DNA of 64,000 nucleotides, from positions 3,348,001 to 3,412,000 of the forward strand of contig CAWAJM010000001.1 of assembly GCA_963782445.1 (NCBI GenBank), read 5' to 3'. The notes under the pieces are model-generated. The model saw only the letters and a program-made list of their open reading frames with translations. It was not told the origin of the DNA and ran no database searches. A program made the position numbers and the translations under genes. Numbering within the stretch: the first letter of the stretch is position 1; each line of letters begins with the position of its first letter. Positions 28,114-37,354 of this stretch are shown piece after piece. Source of the stretch: ZC4RG20 sp963782445. Lineage in GTDB: Bacteria; Pseudomonadota; Gammaproteobacteria; Steroidobacterales; Rariloculaceae.

Positions 28114-28986
28114 TCAAACCGCCGCCACGTCGACCGCGACCCCGACGCTGTGCGCCCCGCCGCCCAGAATGAACCCGTTGATCGGGCTCACGTCGCCGTA
28201 ATCCCTGCCCCACGCGATCGTGATGTGCTCCTCGTCCGGAATGACGTTGTTCGTGGGATCGAAATCGATCCAGCCGCGGTCGGGCGCCCAGACCGAGATC
28301 CAGGCGTGCGAGGCGTCGGCGCCGGCGAGCTTGGGCTGCCCGGGCGGCGGCCGCGTGAGCAGGTAGCCGCTCACGTAGCGTGCGGGCAGGCCGAGGCTGC
28401 GCAGGCAGGCGATCTCGAGATGGGCGAAGTCCTGGCATACGCCCTGGCGCATGGAGAGCACGTCCGGCACGGGCGTCGAAACATCCGAGACGCCGCCGCG
28501 GTACTCGAACTCTTCGTAGATTCGCGTCGTGAGATCCATGACGCCGGCGAGCAGCGGCCGCCCCGCCGGAAACGAAGCCTGGGCGAAATCGAGCACCGCG
28601 AGATTGCCCGCGACGTAGGGCGAGAAAAAGGCGAACTCCGAAACCTCGAGCGCCGCGGGCTCGGCCGCCCGCACCGCGTCGCCGACGGCCTCCCAGCTCG
28701 GGCCGCTCTCGAGGACGACGGCGCGCTCGCGGCCGAACACGTCGATACGCGCGCGCGACTCGACGAGGAGCTGATCGTGCGGCCGCTGCACCGTCAGGTA
28801 AGAGACCGGGTTGCCGAAATAGTCCGCCGAGTCCGAGCGCGTCGACGGCGCCGGCGTGACCTGCAGGCTCCAGGCAATGCGCCGCTGGCGCGGGTGCGCA
28901 CGCGGCGCGAGGTGCAGGACGTGCTGGGAGACCGAAACCGGCTGCTCATACCTGAACGTCGTGCGGTGCGTCACGTCGAAGATCAC
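28114..28986 (-). CDS. Transglutaminase-like cysteine protease-fold protein
   Basis: The product is 290 residues: an N-terminal bacterial transglutaminase-associated beta domain (IFDVTHRTTFRYEQPVSVSQ, APRAHPRQRRIAWSLQVTP) and a catalytic core. The triad is visible as Cys in RQGVCQDFAHLEI, His in DASHAWISVW and Asp in WIDFDPTNN. Enzymes of this class hydrolyse or transfer amide bonds. The start is GTG 28986, which overlaps the stop of the fused ATP-grasp/alpha-E gene in a GTGA arrangement. It belongs to the predicted ATP-grasp/alpha-E/transglutaminase peptide-tagging system; the substrate is unknown. Confidence 0.93.
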   Translation of the reverse strand: MIFDVTHRTTFRYEQPVSVSQHVLHLAPRAHPRQRRIAWSLQVTPAPSTRSDSADYFGNPVSYLTVQRPHDQLLVESRARIDVFGRERAVVLESGPSWEAVGDAVRAAEPAALEVSEFAFFSPYVAGNLAVLDFAQASFPAGRPLLAGVMDLTTRIYEEFEYRGGVSDVSTPVPDVLSMRQGVCQDFAHLEIACLRSLGLPARYVSGYLLTRPPPGQPKLAGADASHAWISVWAPDRGWIDFDPTNNVIPDEEHITIAWGRDYGDVSPINGFILGGGAHSVGVAVDVAAV

Positions 28987-31577
28987 GTGCCGCCCTCGGC
29001 TCGCAGCGCGCCCGAGACCCGCGTCGGCGCCGAATGGCTGAAGAAATGAGCTGCGATATGGTCGGCCAGCTCGTCGACATCCTGCGCCGCACGGCGCAGC
29101 AGCCGGTCGAGATCGACGCGCGAATCGGACCGGCCCAGCGTCTCGCCGAGCTTCACGGGGTCGGCGAGGCGCAGTTCGCTGCCGAGGCGAGTCGTGATGC
29201 GCTCGTCGGCCGTCAGCACGCCTTCCTCGCTTTCGGCCGCATGGGGCAGCTCGGCGAGATGCGCCGCCAGCGCCTCGACCTGGAACACGGCCGAGCGCGG
29301 ATTGGCGCCATCGCAGAGCAACAGGTCGAGGACGGCCGGCAACCGCGGCGCCGCCCGGTAGCGGGCCCGGTAGGTCATCGTGCTGTCGGCGAGCTCGAGC
29401 AGCAGCTCGAGGCCGCCGTCCTCGGCCGGATCGCCGCGCACGGCGAGTTGCTGCAAGAGCTCGAGCATCGCGCGCAGCCGCTCGCTGCGCCGGCCCATGT
29501 CCAGGAACCGCCAGCCGTAGCCGCGCGTCATGTTCTCCATGACGAGGCCGCTGAACGCCGCGAGATACTGAATGAGCCGGTTCAACAGGCGCAGCGCATC
29601 CCCGGTCTCCTCGCCCGGCGTCAGGCGCCAGCTGTAGAGCATCTCGGTCAGGTCCTTGAGGATCTGGAACGCGTCGAACGAGAGGCGCTCGCGCACGACA
29701 TCGGCTGTGCGCCGCACGTTGCGCAGCACGGTCACGAGCCCGTCGCGACACTCGGGGTCGAACAGGATCGTCCAGAGCTCGCGCTCGACGGCCGCCTTGC
29801 CGGCCTGCGTAGCCCGCCGGCCGCGCCGCGCGGACAGGTGTTTCTGTACGACGAGCAGCGAGACGACGCGCTCGGGCGTCACGACGTTGCGGCTCGAGCC
29901 GAACTCCCCGCCCAGGCGCACGACGAGGCTGCGGAACAGGCGCACGGCGGCCTCGGCGCGCTCGGCATAGCGGCCGAGCCAATACAAGTTGTCCGCGGTA
30001 CGGCTCGGCAGGCTGCGGCCGCTGCGCCGAATGCGCGCGGGGTCCTGCTGCTGAGCCAGCAAGCTGAACGAATCGACGGGCTCCTCCGAAAGCACCCACG
30101 CGTCCTTGCTGATATCGCTGGCCTGCAGCCAAGCCGTGCGTGGGTCGGACCCGAACGCGATGCGCGCGAGGCCGCCCGGCATGACGCGGTAGCCGTCCGC
30201 CGTCGCGGCGACATAGACGCGCAGCACGGTCGGCGCGGCCCGGAGCGCGCCGTCGCCGTTCCAGATCGGCGCCGTCGAGAGTGTCGGCACCTCCTGGCCG
30301 ACGAAGTCGTAGCCCTCGTGCTCGATCTGGCGAATCAGCCGCTGGCGTCGCTCGCCCGTCAGATCCGTGCGCACGAGGCCTTCGCGGCCGCGCCCGAGCG
30401 TGCTGCGCGTCGTCGAGATGCGCCTCAGCACGAGGCGGTCGAGATTCGCGATGACGTGAGCCCGCTCGCGGGCCTGCCCGCACCACCACGTCGCGATGCT
30501 CGGCATCGCGAGCTCCTCGCCGAGGTGAAAACGGCACAGGGCCGGCAGGAAGCTCAGGAACGCGTCGCTCTCGACGAGGCCGCTGCCGATGGCGTTACCG
30601 ATCGTGACCCTGCCGGCGCGTGCGGCCTGCAGCAGGCCGGGCACGCCGAGCAGCGAGTCGGCGCGCAGCTCGAGCGGATCGCAAAGCTCGGAGCTCACGC
30701 GCCGCATGACGAGGTCGACGGGTTTGAGGCCCTCGACGGTCTTGAGGTAGAGCCGATCGTCGCGGACCGTGAGATCCGAGCCCTCGACAACGCTGAAGCC
30801 GAGGTAGCGGGCGAGATAGGCGTGCTCGAAGTAGCTCTGCTTCGAAGGACCCGGCGAGAGGAACACGGCGTGGGCATCGTCGCGGCCTGCGAGACTCACG
30901 AAGTGCTCGGCGAAGGCCCGGAAGAAGCTCGCGAGCCGGCGCACGTTCTCGTCGCCGAACAGCTCCGGCAGGCACTGCGAGGCGACGATGCGGTTCTCGA
31001 GCGCGTAGCCCGCGCCGGACGGCATCTGGGTGCGGTCGCTCAGGACCCACCAGCGGCCGTCGGGGCCGCGCGCGAGGTCGAAGGCCAGGAAGTGCAGATG
31101 CTGATTGCTCGGGGACCGCACGTTGGCGCACGGTCGCAGGAACTGTGGGTTGCCGAACAGCACGGCGGGCGGCAGCACGCGTTCCTTGAGCGCGCGGCGA
31201 GGACCGTAGAGATCGACGAGCGTCGCGTTCAACAGGCGCGCGCGCTGGATCAAGCCCTTCTCGATGCCGGCCCACTCGGCCGGATCGATGAGCAGCGGAA
31301 AGAGATCGAGGCGCCAGGGCCGGTGCGTGCGCTCGCCGTCGTCCTGCGCGACGAACGTCACGCCGTTTTCGCGCAGCATGCGTTCGGCGCGCAGTCGGGC
31401 CGCGCGCCGCGCGTCCTCGCTCATCGTGCCGAGCTGCTCGAGCAAGCGGCGCCACCGCGGCCTCACGACGCCGGTCGCGTCGACGAGCTCGTCGAACGCG
31501 GGGCGCTTCGGTTCGTAGGACTCGAGGAGCTCCGCGGCCCGACGCTCGAGCTGCGGCATCCCGGTCATCGCTGGCAT
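28983..31577 (-). CDS. Fused circularly permuted ATP-grasp and alpha-E protein
   Basis: The 864-residue chain contains both modules that are separate genes at 25648-28084. Residues about 1-490 match the ATP-grasp partner (LDLFPLLIDPAEWAGIEKGL, LSDRTQMPSGAGYALENR, FLSPGPSKQSYFEHAYLARY, LKTVEGLKPVDLVMRRV, VMPGGLARIAFGS). Residues about 520-850 match alpha-E (SRTADNLYWLGRYAERAEAA, ILFDPECRDGLVTVLRN, YGWRFLDMGRRSERLRAML). It overlaps the transglutaminase gene by 4 bases. The start ATG at 31577 is close to a downstream M at residue 4 or 7, so it may be a few codons off. The reading of activity as ATP-dependent ligation is inference from the family. Confidence 0.93.
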   Translation of the reverse strand: MPAMTGMPQLERRAAELLESYEPKRPAFDELVDATGVVRPRWRRLLEQLGTMSEDARRAARLRAERMLRENGVTFVAQDDGERTHRPWRLDLFPLLIDPAEWAGIEKGLIQRARLLNATLVDLYGPRRALKERVLPPAVLFGNPQFLRPCANVRSPSNQHLHFLAFDLARGPDGRWWVLSDRTQMPSGAGYALENRIVASQCLPELFGDENVRRLASFFRAFAEHFVSLAGRDDAHAVFLSPGPSKQSYFEHAYLARYLGFSVVEGSDLTVRDDRLYLKTVEGLKPVDLVMRRVSSELCDPLELRADSLLGVPGLLQAARAGRVTIGNAIGSGLVESDAFLSFLPALCRFHLGEELAMPSIATWWCGQARERAHVIANLDRLVLRRISTTRSTLGRGREGLVRTDLTGERRQRLIRQIEHEGYDFVGQEVPTLSTAPIWNGDGALRAAPTVLRVYVAATADGYRVMPGGLARIAFGSDPRTAWLQASDISKDAWVLSEEPVDSFSLLAQQQDPARIRRSGRSLPSRTADNLYWLGRYAERAEAAVRLFRSLVVRLGGEFGSSRNVVTPERVVSLLVVQKHLSARRGRRATQAGKAAVERELWTILFDPECRDGLVTVLRNVRRTADVVRERLSFDAFQILKDLTEMLYSWRLTPGEETGDALRLLNRLIQYLAAFSGLVMENMTRGYGWRFLDMGRRSERLRAMLELLQQLAVRGDPAEDGGLELLLELADSTMTYRARYRAAPRLPAVLDLLLCDGANPRSAVFQVEALAAHLAELPHAAESEEGVLTADERITTRLGSELRLADPVKLGETLGRSDSRVDLDRLLRRAAQDVDELADHIAAHFFSHSAPTRVSGALRAEGGT

Positions 31578-31623
31578 AAAGCTCGCTGCATCAACCGCCG
31601 ACCGCGCAGTCTACCCTCAAAAA

Positions 31624-31661
31624 GGGGTCAGAGCCCTTTTTCGAAAAAGGGCTCTGACCCC
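31624..31661. repeat. GGGGTCAGAGCCC repeat, perfect inverted pair
   Basis: Two head-to-head copies (31624-31636 and 31649-31661) with their A/T flanks form a long perfect palindrome centred on TTCGAA at about 31641-31644. It overlaps the 3' end of the DUF2126 gene, whose last codons (EKGSEPFFEKGL) are read from it. As RNA it would be a strong hairpin followed by T residues and so could end transcription in either direction. Confidence 0.92.
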
Positions 31662-34600
31662 TTTTCGGGTTTTATGCGCAGGTCCAATGTGCACGGGAAT
31701 TCCGCGTGCGCCTCGACGGCCGGCTCGGGGTACGGCCCCGACGTATGGCCGAAGGCAAAGAAGCGGGCGAGCCGGCGGCTCTCGGCCTCGTAGCCATTGA
31801 CGGGCAGCCGCTCGAAGTTCCGCCCGCCCGGATGCGCGACGTGGTAGGTGCAGCCGGCCACGGCGCGCCCGGACCAACGGTCGTAGAGGTCGAACGTCAA
31901 GGGCGCGTCGACCGGGATCGTCGGATGCAGGCTCGACGCGGGCTGCCAGGCCCTGAACCGCACGCCGCCGACGAGCTCGTCGGGCCGCCCCGTAGCCGTC
32001 AGCGGCACGCGCCGGCGGTTGCAGGCGACGACGTAGCGATCGCCCGCGAACCCCGTCGCACGGACCTGCAGCCGCTCCACCGAGGCGTCGACATACCGCA
32101 CCGTTCCGCCGACGGCGCCCTCCTCGCCCATGACATGCCAAGGCTCGAGCGCCTGTCGAAGCTCGAGCTCGACGGGTCCGAAGCCGACGCGGCCGAAGGC
32201 GGGAAAGCGAAATTCGAAGTGGGGCGCGAACCACTCGGCCTCGAGGGGAAGCCCCGCGCGCCGGAGATCGGCGACCACGTCCTCGAAGTCGCGCCAGAGG
32301 AAGAACGGCAGCATGAACCGGTCCTGCAGCTGCGTGCCCCAGCGCACGAGCCGGCCGCGGTAGGGGGCGCGCCAGAAGCGCGCCACGAGCGCGAGCAGCA
32401 TGACCTGCTGCGCGAGGCTCATACGTGCGTGCGGCGGCATCTCGAAAGCGCGGAACTCCACGAGGCCGAGCCGGCCCGTCGGTCCGTCCGGCGAGAAAAG
32501 CTTGTCGATACAAATTTCGGCCCGATGGGTATTACCGGTCACGTCGATGAGCAGGTTGCGGAAGATGCGGTCCACGAGCCATGGCGCGACGGCGTCGCCC
32601 GGCGGCGGCACCTGCCTGAACGCGAGCTCGAGCTCGTAGAGCGCATCGTGGCGCGCTTCGTCGACGCGCGGCGCCTGGCTCGTCGGGCCGATGAACAACC
32701 CCGAGAACAGATACGAGAGGCTCGGATGGTGCTGCCAGAATGTGACGAGGCTCTGCAGCAGATCCGGCCGGCGCAGGAAAGGGCTCTCGGCCGGCGTCGG
32801 CCCGCCGAGCACGAGGTGGTTGCCGCCGCCCGTGCCCGTATGGCGGCCGTCGAGCATGAACTTCTCGGTGCCGAGCCGACAGGCCTCGGCGTCTTCGTAG
32901 ACGCCCGTAGTGATCCCGACGAGCTCGCGCCAGCTCGCCGCGGGCTGGACGTTGACCTCGATGACGCCGGGATCCGGCGTGACCTTGATGACGTTGAGAC
33001 GCGGGTCGCGCGGCGGCTCATAGCCTTCGAGCTGAATCCGGCAATCGAGCTCGGCGCAGCTGTCCTCGATGGCCGCGACGAGATCGACGTAGTCCTCGAG
33101 CTCGGCCACGGGCGGCATGAAGATGCGCAGCAGGCCGTCGCGCAGCTCGGCCGTCAGCGCAGCGCGAACCTCGACGGCCGGCCCCGGCGCGGCCGCCTGC
33201 GCGCGCAGCGGCTGCGCGGGCGCCTCCGGCCCCCGCGCCCGGCGCAGGACCGGCTGCCGGACGGGATCCAGCTCGGGCAGCTCGGCCGGCACTGCCGCGG
33301 GGTCGACCGCCACGATGTACGGATACTCGAGCGGCGCGATGTAAGGCAGCGACGGCAGCGGCAGGCGATAGCCGAGCGGCGAGTCGCCCGGCATGAGGAA
33401 GAGCTTGCCCGAGCGCGTGCTCCAGCGGCCCGTGACCCAGCGGCGCGAGCCGTCGCGCGCGTTCCAGCGCTGCAGCGGCAGCACGAAGCCCGAGGGCCGC
33501 TCGAGGCCGCGCTCGAACACGCGGGCGAGGCGCTCGCGCGCGAGCGGGTCCTCGAGCCGGTTCGAAGCCGGATCGAGATTCTCGGGCAACGCGCGCTCCT
33601 GCCGCAGGTAATGCCATGGGTCCTCGAAGGCCGGAACGACGGCCTCGGGATCGACCTCGAGGCGCGCGGCAACGGCCGCGAGAATCCGCCGCGCCGGCGT
33701 GTCGTCGGAAGCTTGCGCGCGGGCGGGCGCCTCGGGCTCGTCGGCGATGCGCGCGGCGTCCGACCACAACGGCCGGCCGTCGCGGCGCCAATAAACTGAG
33801 AACGCCCAGCGCGGCAGCTGCTCGCCCGGATACCACTTGCCCTGCCCGTAATGCAGCAGGCCGCCGGGCGCAAAGCGCTGCCGGAGCCGCTTGACGAGCT
33901 CGGCCGCCCGCGCCCGCTTCGTCGGCCCGACGGCCTCCGTGTTCCATTCGGGGGCGTCGGGATCGTCCACGGCGACGAAAGTCGGCTCGCCGCCGATCGT
34001 CAGCCGCACGCCGTCCTCGGCGAGCCGGGCCGAGACCCGCTCGCCGAAAGCGTCGATGGCCCGCCACTGCTCGGCGCTGTACGGCTTCGTGACGCGCGGC
34101 GTCTCGCGCGTGCGGCGCACGCTCATGGCGTAGTCGAAACGGGTCTCGCACTCGCCGACGGCGCCCGCGATCGGAGCCGCGCCCGCAGGCTGCGGCGTGC
34201 AGGCGAGCGGGATGTGCCCTTCCCCGGCCAGCAGCCCCGAGGTCGGGTCGAGCCCGATCCAGCCGGCGCCCGGCAGGAATGCCTCGGCCCAGGCGTGCAG
34301 ATCGGTGAAGTCGCGCTCGGCCCCGGCGGGCCCCTCGAGCGGCCTCACGTCGGGTACGAGCTGTATCAGGTAGCCGGATACGAAGCGGCTCGCGATACCG
34401 AGATGCCGGAGCGCCTGCACGAGCAGCCAGGCCGTATCGCGGCAGGACCCCTTGGCGAGCGCCAGCGTCTCCTCGGGCGTCTGGATGCCCGGCTCGAGGC
34501 GGATCACGTAGCCGATTCCTTCCTGCAGACGGCGATTCAGGTCGACGAGGAAATCGACGGTCCCGGTCTCGCCCCGCGGCAGCGAGGCCAGCCACGCACG

Positions 34601-34981
34601 CAGGCGCGGCGTCACCGCATCGGCTTGCAGAAACGGCTCGAGGTCCTTGCGCACTGCGGCGTCGTAGGCGAACGGATAGCGCTCCGCGTCGGGCTCGAGG
34701 AAGAAGTCGAAGGGATTGTGAACGACCATGTCGGCCACGAGATCGACCCCGATGTGGAAATGCTGGACCGGGTCGGGGTAGACGACGCGCGCGAGAAAAT
34801 TGCCGTAGACGTCCTGCTGCCAATTCAGGAAATAGCCGGCCGGCTCGATCGCGAGCGCATAGCTCAGGATCGGCGTGCGCGTGTGCGGCGCGGGGCGCAG
34901 GCGGACGATCTGGGGACCGAGCCGCACGGGACGGTCGTAGTCGTAATGCGTGGCGTGGTTCAGGGCGACGTGCAGGGCCAT
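31628..34981 (-). CDS. Transglutaminase / DUF2126 fusion protein
   Basis: The 1117-residue protein starts with a transglutaminase-type half (residues 1 to about 290: VALNHATHYDYDRPVRLGPQ, Cys in LAKGSCRDTAWLL, His in DLHAWAEAFLPG, Asp in WIGLDPTSGLL). The much longer second part is DUF2126 (LTIGGEPTFVAVDDPDAPEW, YGQGKWYPGEQLPRWAFS, MLDGRHTGTGGGNHLVLGG, FRAFEMPPHARMSLAQQVML). The pairing is typical of the ATP-grasp/alpha-E/transglutaminase system and the gene is first in the minus-strand operon, 50 bases before the fused ATP-grasp gene. The extreme C-terminus is coded by the dispersed repeat and is unlikely to be ancestral. Confidence 0.93.
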   Translation of the reverse strand: MALHVALNHATHYDYDRPVRLGPQIVRLRPAPHTRTPILSYALAIEPAGYFLNWQQDVYGNFLARVVYPDPVQHFHIGVDLVADMVVHNPFDFFLEPDAERYPFAYDAAVRKDLEPFLQADAVTPRLRAWLASLPRGETGTVDFLVDLNRRLQEGIGYVIRLEPGIQTPEETLALAKGSCRDTAWLLVQALRHLGIASRFVSGYLIQLVPDVRPLEGPAGAERDFTDLHAWAEAFLPGAGWIGLDPTSGLLAGEGHIPLACTPQPAGAAPIAGAVGECETRFDYAMSVRRTRETPRVTKPYSAEQWRAIDAFGERVSARLAEDGVRLTIGGEPTFVAVDDPDAPEWNTEAVGPTKRARAAELVKRLRQRFAPGGLLHYGQGKWYPGEQLPRWAFSVYWRRDGRPLWSDAARIADEPEAPARAQASDDTPARRILAAVAARLEVDPEAVVPAFEDPWHYLRQERALPENLDPASNRLEDPLARERLARVFERGLERPSGFVLPLQRWNARDGSRRWVTGRWSTRSGKLFLMPGDSPLGYRLPLPSLPYIAPLEYPYIVAVDPAAVPAELPELDPVRQPVLRRARGPEAPAQPLRAQAAAPGPAVEVRAALTAELRDGLLRIFMPPVAELEDYVDLVAAIEDSCAELDCRIQLEGYEPPRDPRLNVIKVTPDPGVIEVNVQPAASWRELVGITTGVYEDAEACRLGTEKFMLDGRHTGTGGGNHLVLGGPTPAESPFLRRPDLLQSLVTFWQHHPSLSYLFSGLFIGPTSQAPRVDEARHDALYELELAFRQVPPPGDAVAPWLVDRIFRNLLIDVTGNTHRAEICIDKLFSPDGPTGRLGLVEFRAFEMPPHARMSLAQQVMLLALVARFWRAPYRGRLVRWGTQLQDRFMLPFFLWRDFEDVVADLRRAGLPLEAEWFAPHFEFRFPAFGRVGFGPVELELRQALEPWHVMGEEGAVGGTVRYVDASVERLQVRATGFAGDRYVVACNRRRVPLTATGRPDELVGGVRFRAWQPASSLHPTIPVDAPLTFDLYDRWSGRAVAGCTYHVAHPGGRNFERLPVNGYEAESRRLARFFAFGHTSGPYPEPAVEAHAEFPCTLDLRIKPEKGSEPFFEKGL

Positions 34982-35117
34982 GAATGCGGCGTTCTCCGAG
35001 CGGGGACCGTGCCGAGTATAGAGGCAACCTGCCGAGCCTTGCGCGCTTGCGCGCTTCCGCGCTTCGCCTTACTGTCGAGATGTCGTTTGCGTCTTGGGCG
35101 TTTCGGGGGAATCGGTC

Positions 35118-37265
35118 ATGAGCACGCTGGACGGCGCCTTCGGCCACGCTTTTCGTATAACCGCTCGGCCCCGCGCCGCTGCGGCCGCCTTCGCCGCCAC
35201 GGCCCTGCTGGCCGCTCCTTCGGTCCGGGCGCAATCCGCCGCGGCGGTCGCCCTCGACGGCGACGACATCGGCGGCGTCGTGACTAGCCGCAACGGTCCG
35301 GAAGCCGGGGTTTGGGTCATCGCCGAGACCGCCGATCTCGGCACGCGCTTCGCACGCATCGTCGTGACCGACGACCAGGGCCGGTACGTCGTGCCCGATT
35401 TGCCGGCCGCCCGCTACGCGGTCTGGGTCCGCGGCTACGGCCTCGCCGACTCGGCCAAGGTCGAAGCGCGGCCCGGCAGTCATCTCGATCTCGAGGCCGT
35501 CGCCACGGACGACCCGGCCGTCGCGGCCGAGGTCTATCCCGCCATCTACTGGTATTCGCTCATGAAGCTGCCCTCGGGCGCCGAGGTCGCGAGCCTGCCG
35601 GGCGGCCTCAACCAGTACGTCGCCATGATGAAGAACCTGGGCTGCGTGGGCTGCCATCAGCTCGGGCAGAAGGCGACGCGCACCCTTGAGCCCGCGCTCG
35701 GCAAGTTCGACCACTCGGCCGACGCCTGGGCGCGGCGCGTGCAGTCCGGCCAGGCCGGGCGCGACATGCTGCGGATCGCCGCGGGAATGCTGAACGGCGT
35801 GCCGTTCAAGTATCTCGGCGACTGGACCGACCGCATCGCAGCCGGCGAATTGCCGCACTCCCGCCCCGAGCGGCCCCAGGGTGTGGAGCGCGACGTCGTC
35901 GCGACCGTGCGGGACTGGGCGACGGACCACGCCTACCTGCACGACCTCGTCTCGACCGACCGGCGCAACCCCACCGTAAACGCCTACGGGAAGCTCTACG
36001 GCGCCCCCGAGCTCAGCACGGACGACTTCCCGGTTCTCGACCCCGTGCACGACACGGCGACGAGCGTCCACGCACCCGTGCGGGACGCGAACACGCCGTC
36101 GACGGCCGAGACCGGGCCGCTGCTGCCGTCCCCGTACTGGGGCAACGAGAAGATCTGGGACAGCCGCGCGAACGCCCACAATCCCATGTTCGACCGCGAG
36201 GGGCGCGTCTGGTACACGGCCCGCATCCGCGCGGCCGAGAACCCGAGCTTCTGTCAGGCGGGCTCCGAGGTGCCCTCGGCCAAGGCGTTCCCGCTCGAGC
36301 GCAGCGGCCGCCAGATGGCGCTTTACGATCCGCGCAGCGGAAAGTACACGTTCATCGACACCTGCTTCTCGACGCATCACCTGCAATTCGGCTATGACGC
36401 AGACAATACGCTCTGGACCAGCGGCGGCGGTCCCGTCGTCGGCTGGCTCGACACCAAGCGCTTCCTCGAGACCGGTGACGCGGCGGCCTCGCAGGGCTGG
36501 ACGGCGCTGATCCTGGACACGAACGGGAACGGCCGGCGCGACGCCTACGTCGAGCCGAATCAGCCTGTCGACCCGGCGCGCGACAAGCGCATCGTCGCGC
36601 CGTTCTATGCGGTCATGCCGAGCCCGGTGGACGGCTCGGTCTGGGGCTCGGTCTACGGATACCCCGGCGCCATCGTGCGCATCGCGCCCGGCCTGAATCC
36701 GCCGGCGACGGCGCTCGCCGAGATCTATAACGTGCCGGCCCCGGGCTTCGGCTCGCGCGGCGCGGACATCGACGGTCACGGCGTCGTCTGGGTGTCGCTC
36801 GGCTCCGGTCATCTCGGCGCGTTCGACCGGCGCAAGTGCAAGGGGCCGCTCAACGGGCCGAAGGCCACGGGTGACCAGTGCCCCGAAGGCTGGACGTTCT
36901 ACCGCCTGCCGGGTCCCAGCTTCGAAGGCCGGCCGGACGAGAGCGCCGAGGCCAGCTACTACACCTGGGTGGACCAGCACAACACGCTCGGCCTCGGCGA
37001 GAACGTGCCGATCGTCACGGGCAATCTTTCCGACGGCGTGCATGCCCTCGTGAACGGCAAGTTCGTGACGCTGCGCCTGCCCTATCCGCTCGGCTTCTAC
37101 ATGAAGGGGCTCGACGGGCGCATCGACGATGCGAAGGCCGGCTGGAAGGGCCGCGGCATCTGGGTCGCGAGCGGCGATCGGACGCCGTGGCTCAAGGAGG
37201 GCGGCAAGGGAACCAAGCCGCTCGTCGTGCACTTTCAGGTGCGGCCGAGTCCGTTGGCGAAATAG
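35118..37265 (+). CDS. Secreted mono-heme beta-propeller protein (paralogue of 16812-18980)
   Basis: From ATG 35118 (CGGGGGA 7 bases ahead) the product is 715 residues. It has a signal peptide (about 1-38, ending SVRAQ), a carboxypeptidase-regulatory-like domain (about 52-130: IGGVVTSRNGPEAGVWVIAE), a heme c motif CVGCH at 176-180 and a propeller-like region with DREGRVWYTA, PVDGSVWGSV, DGHGVVWVSL and KYTFIDTCFSTHHLQFGYD. It aligns along its whole length with the protein at 16812-18980 (same order, similar length, shared DTCF-THHLQF and PLGFY-KG-DGRIDD segments), so the two arose by duplication. Function is unknown. An alternative TTG at 35094 lacks a good ribosome-binding site. Confidence 0.8.
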   Translation: MSTLDGAFGHAFRITARPRAAAAAFAATALLAAPSVRAQSAAAVALDGDDIGGVVTSRNGPEAGVWVIAETADLGTRFARIVVTDDQGRYVVPDLPAARYAVWVRGYGLADSAKVEARPGSHLDLEAVATDDPAVAAEVYPAIYWYSLMKLPSGAEVASLPGGLNQYVAMMKNLGCVGCHQLGQKATRTLEPALGKFDHSADAWARRVQSGQAGRDMLRIAAGMLNGVPFKYLGDWTDRIAAGELPHSRPERPQGVERDVVATVRDWATDHAYLHDLVSTDRRNPTVNAYGKLYGAPELSTDDFPVLDPVHDTATSVHAPVRDANTPSTAETGPLLPSPYWGNEKIWDSRANAHNPMFDREGRVWYTARIRAAENPSFCQAGSEVPSAKAFPLERSGRQMALYDPRSGKYTFIDTCFSTHHLQFGYDADNTLWTSGGGPVVGWLDTKRFLETGDAAASQGWTALILDTNGNGRRDAYVEPNQPVDPARDKRIVAPFYAVMPSPVDGSVWGSVYGYPGAIVRIAPGLNPPATALAEIYNVPAPGFGSRGADIDGHGVVWVSLGSGHLGAFDRRKCKGPLNGPKATGDQCPEGWTFYRLPGPSFEGRPDESAEASYYTWVDQHNTLGLGENVPIVTGNLSDGVHALVNGKFVTLRLPYPLGFYMKGLDGRIDDAKAGWKGRGIWVASGDRTPWLKEGGKGTKPLVVHFQVRPSPLAK

Positions 37266-37354
37266 GCGGGGTCGGACCCTTCGGCGAGCGTCGGTTCGTT
37301 CACGCGGCTCGGCCGCTCGCGGGACCGCCGTGAACCCGTGTATGGACTCCTCCC

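Noticed and set aside
29034..31793. A 919-codon open frame on the plus strand
   Set aside because: It mirrors the fused ATP-grasp/alpha-E gene on the other strand. The sequence is Arg/Ala/Glu-rich without domains, as expected for a shadow frame at high GC.
33018..37232. A 1404-codon minus-strand frame over the DUF2126 and heme-propeller genes
   Set aside because: It crosses two well-supported genes in other frames and has composition typical of out-of-frame GC-rich DNA with no domain match.
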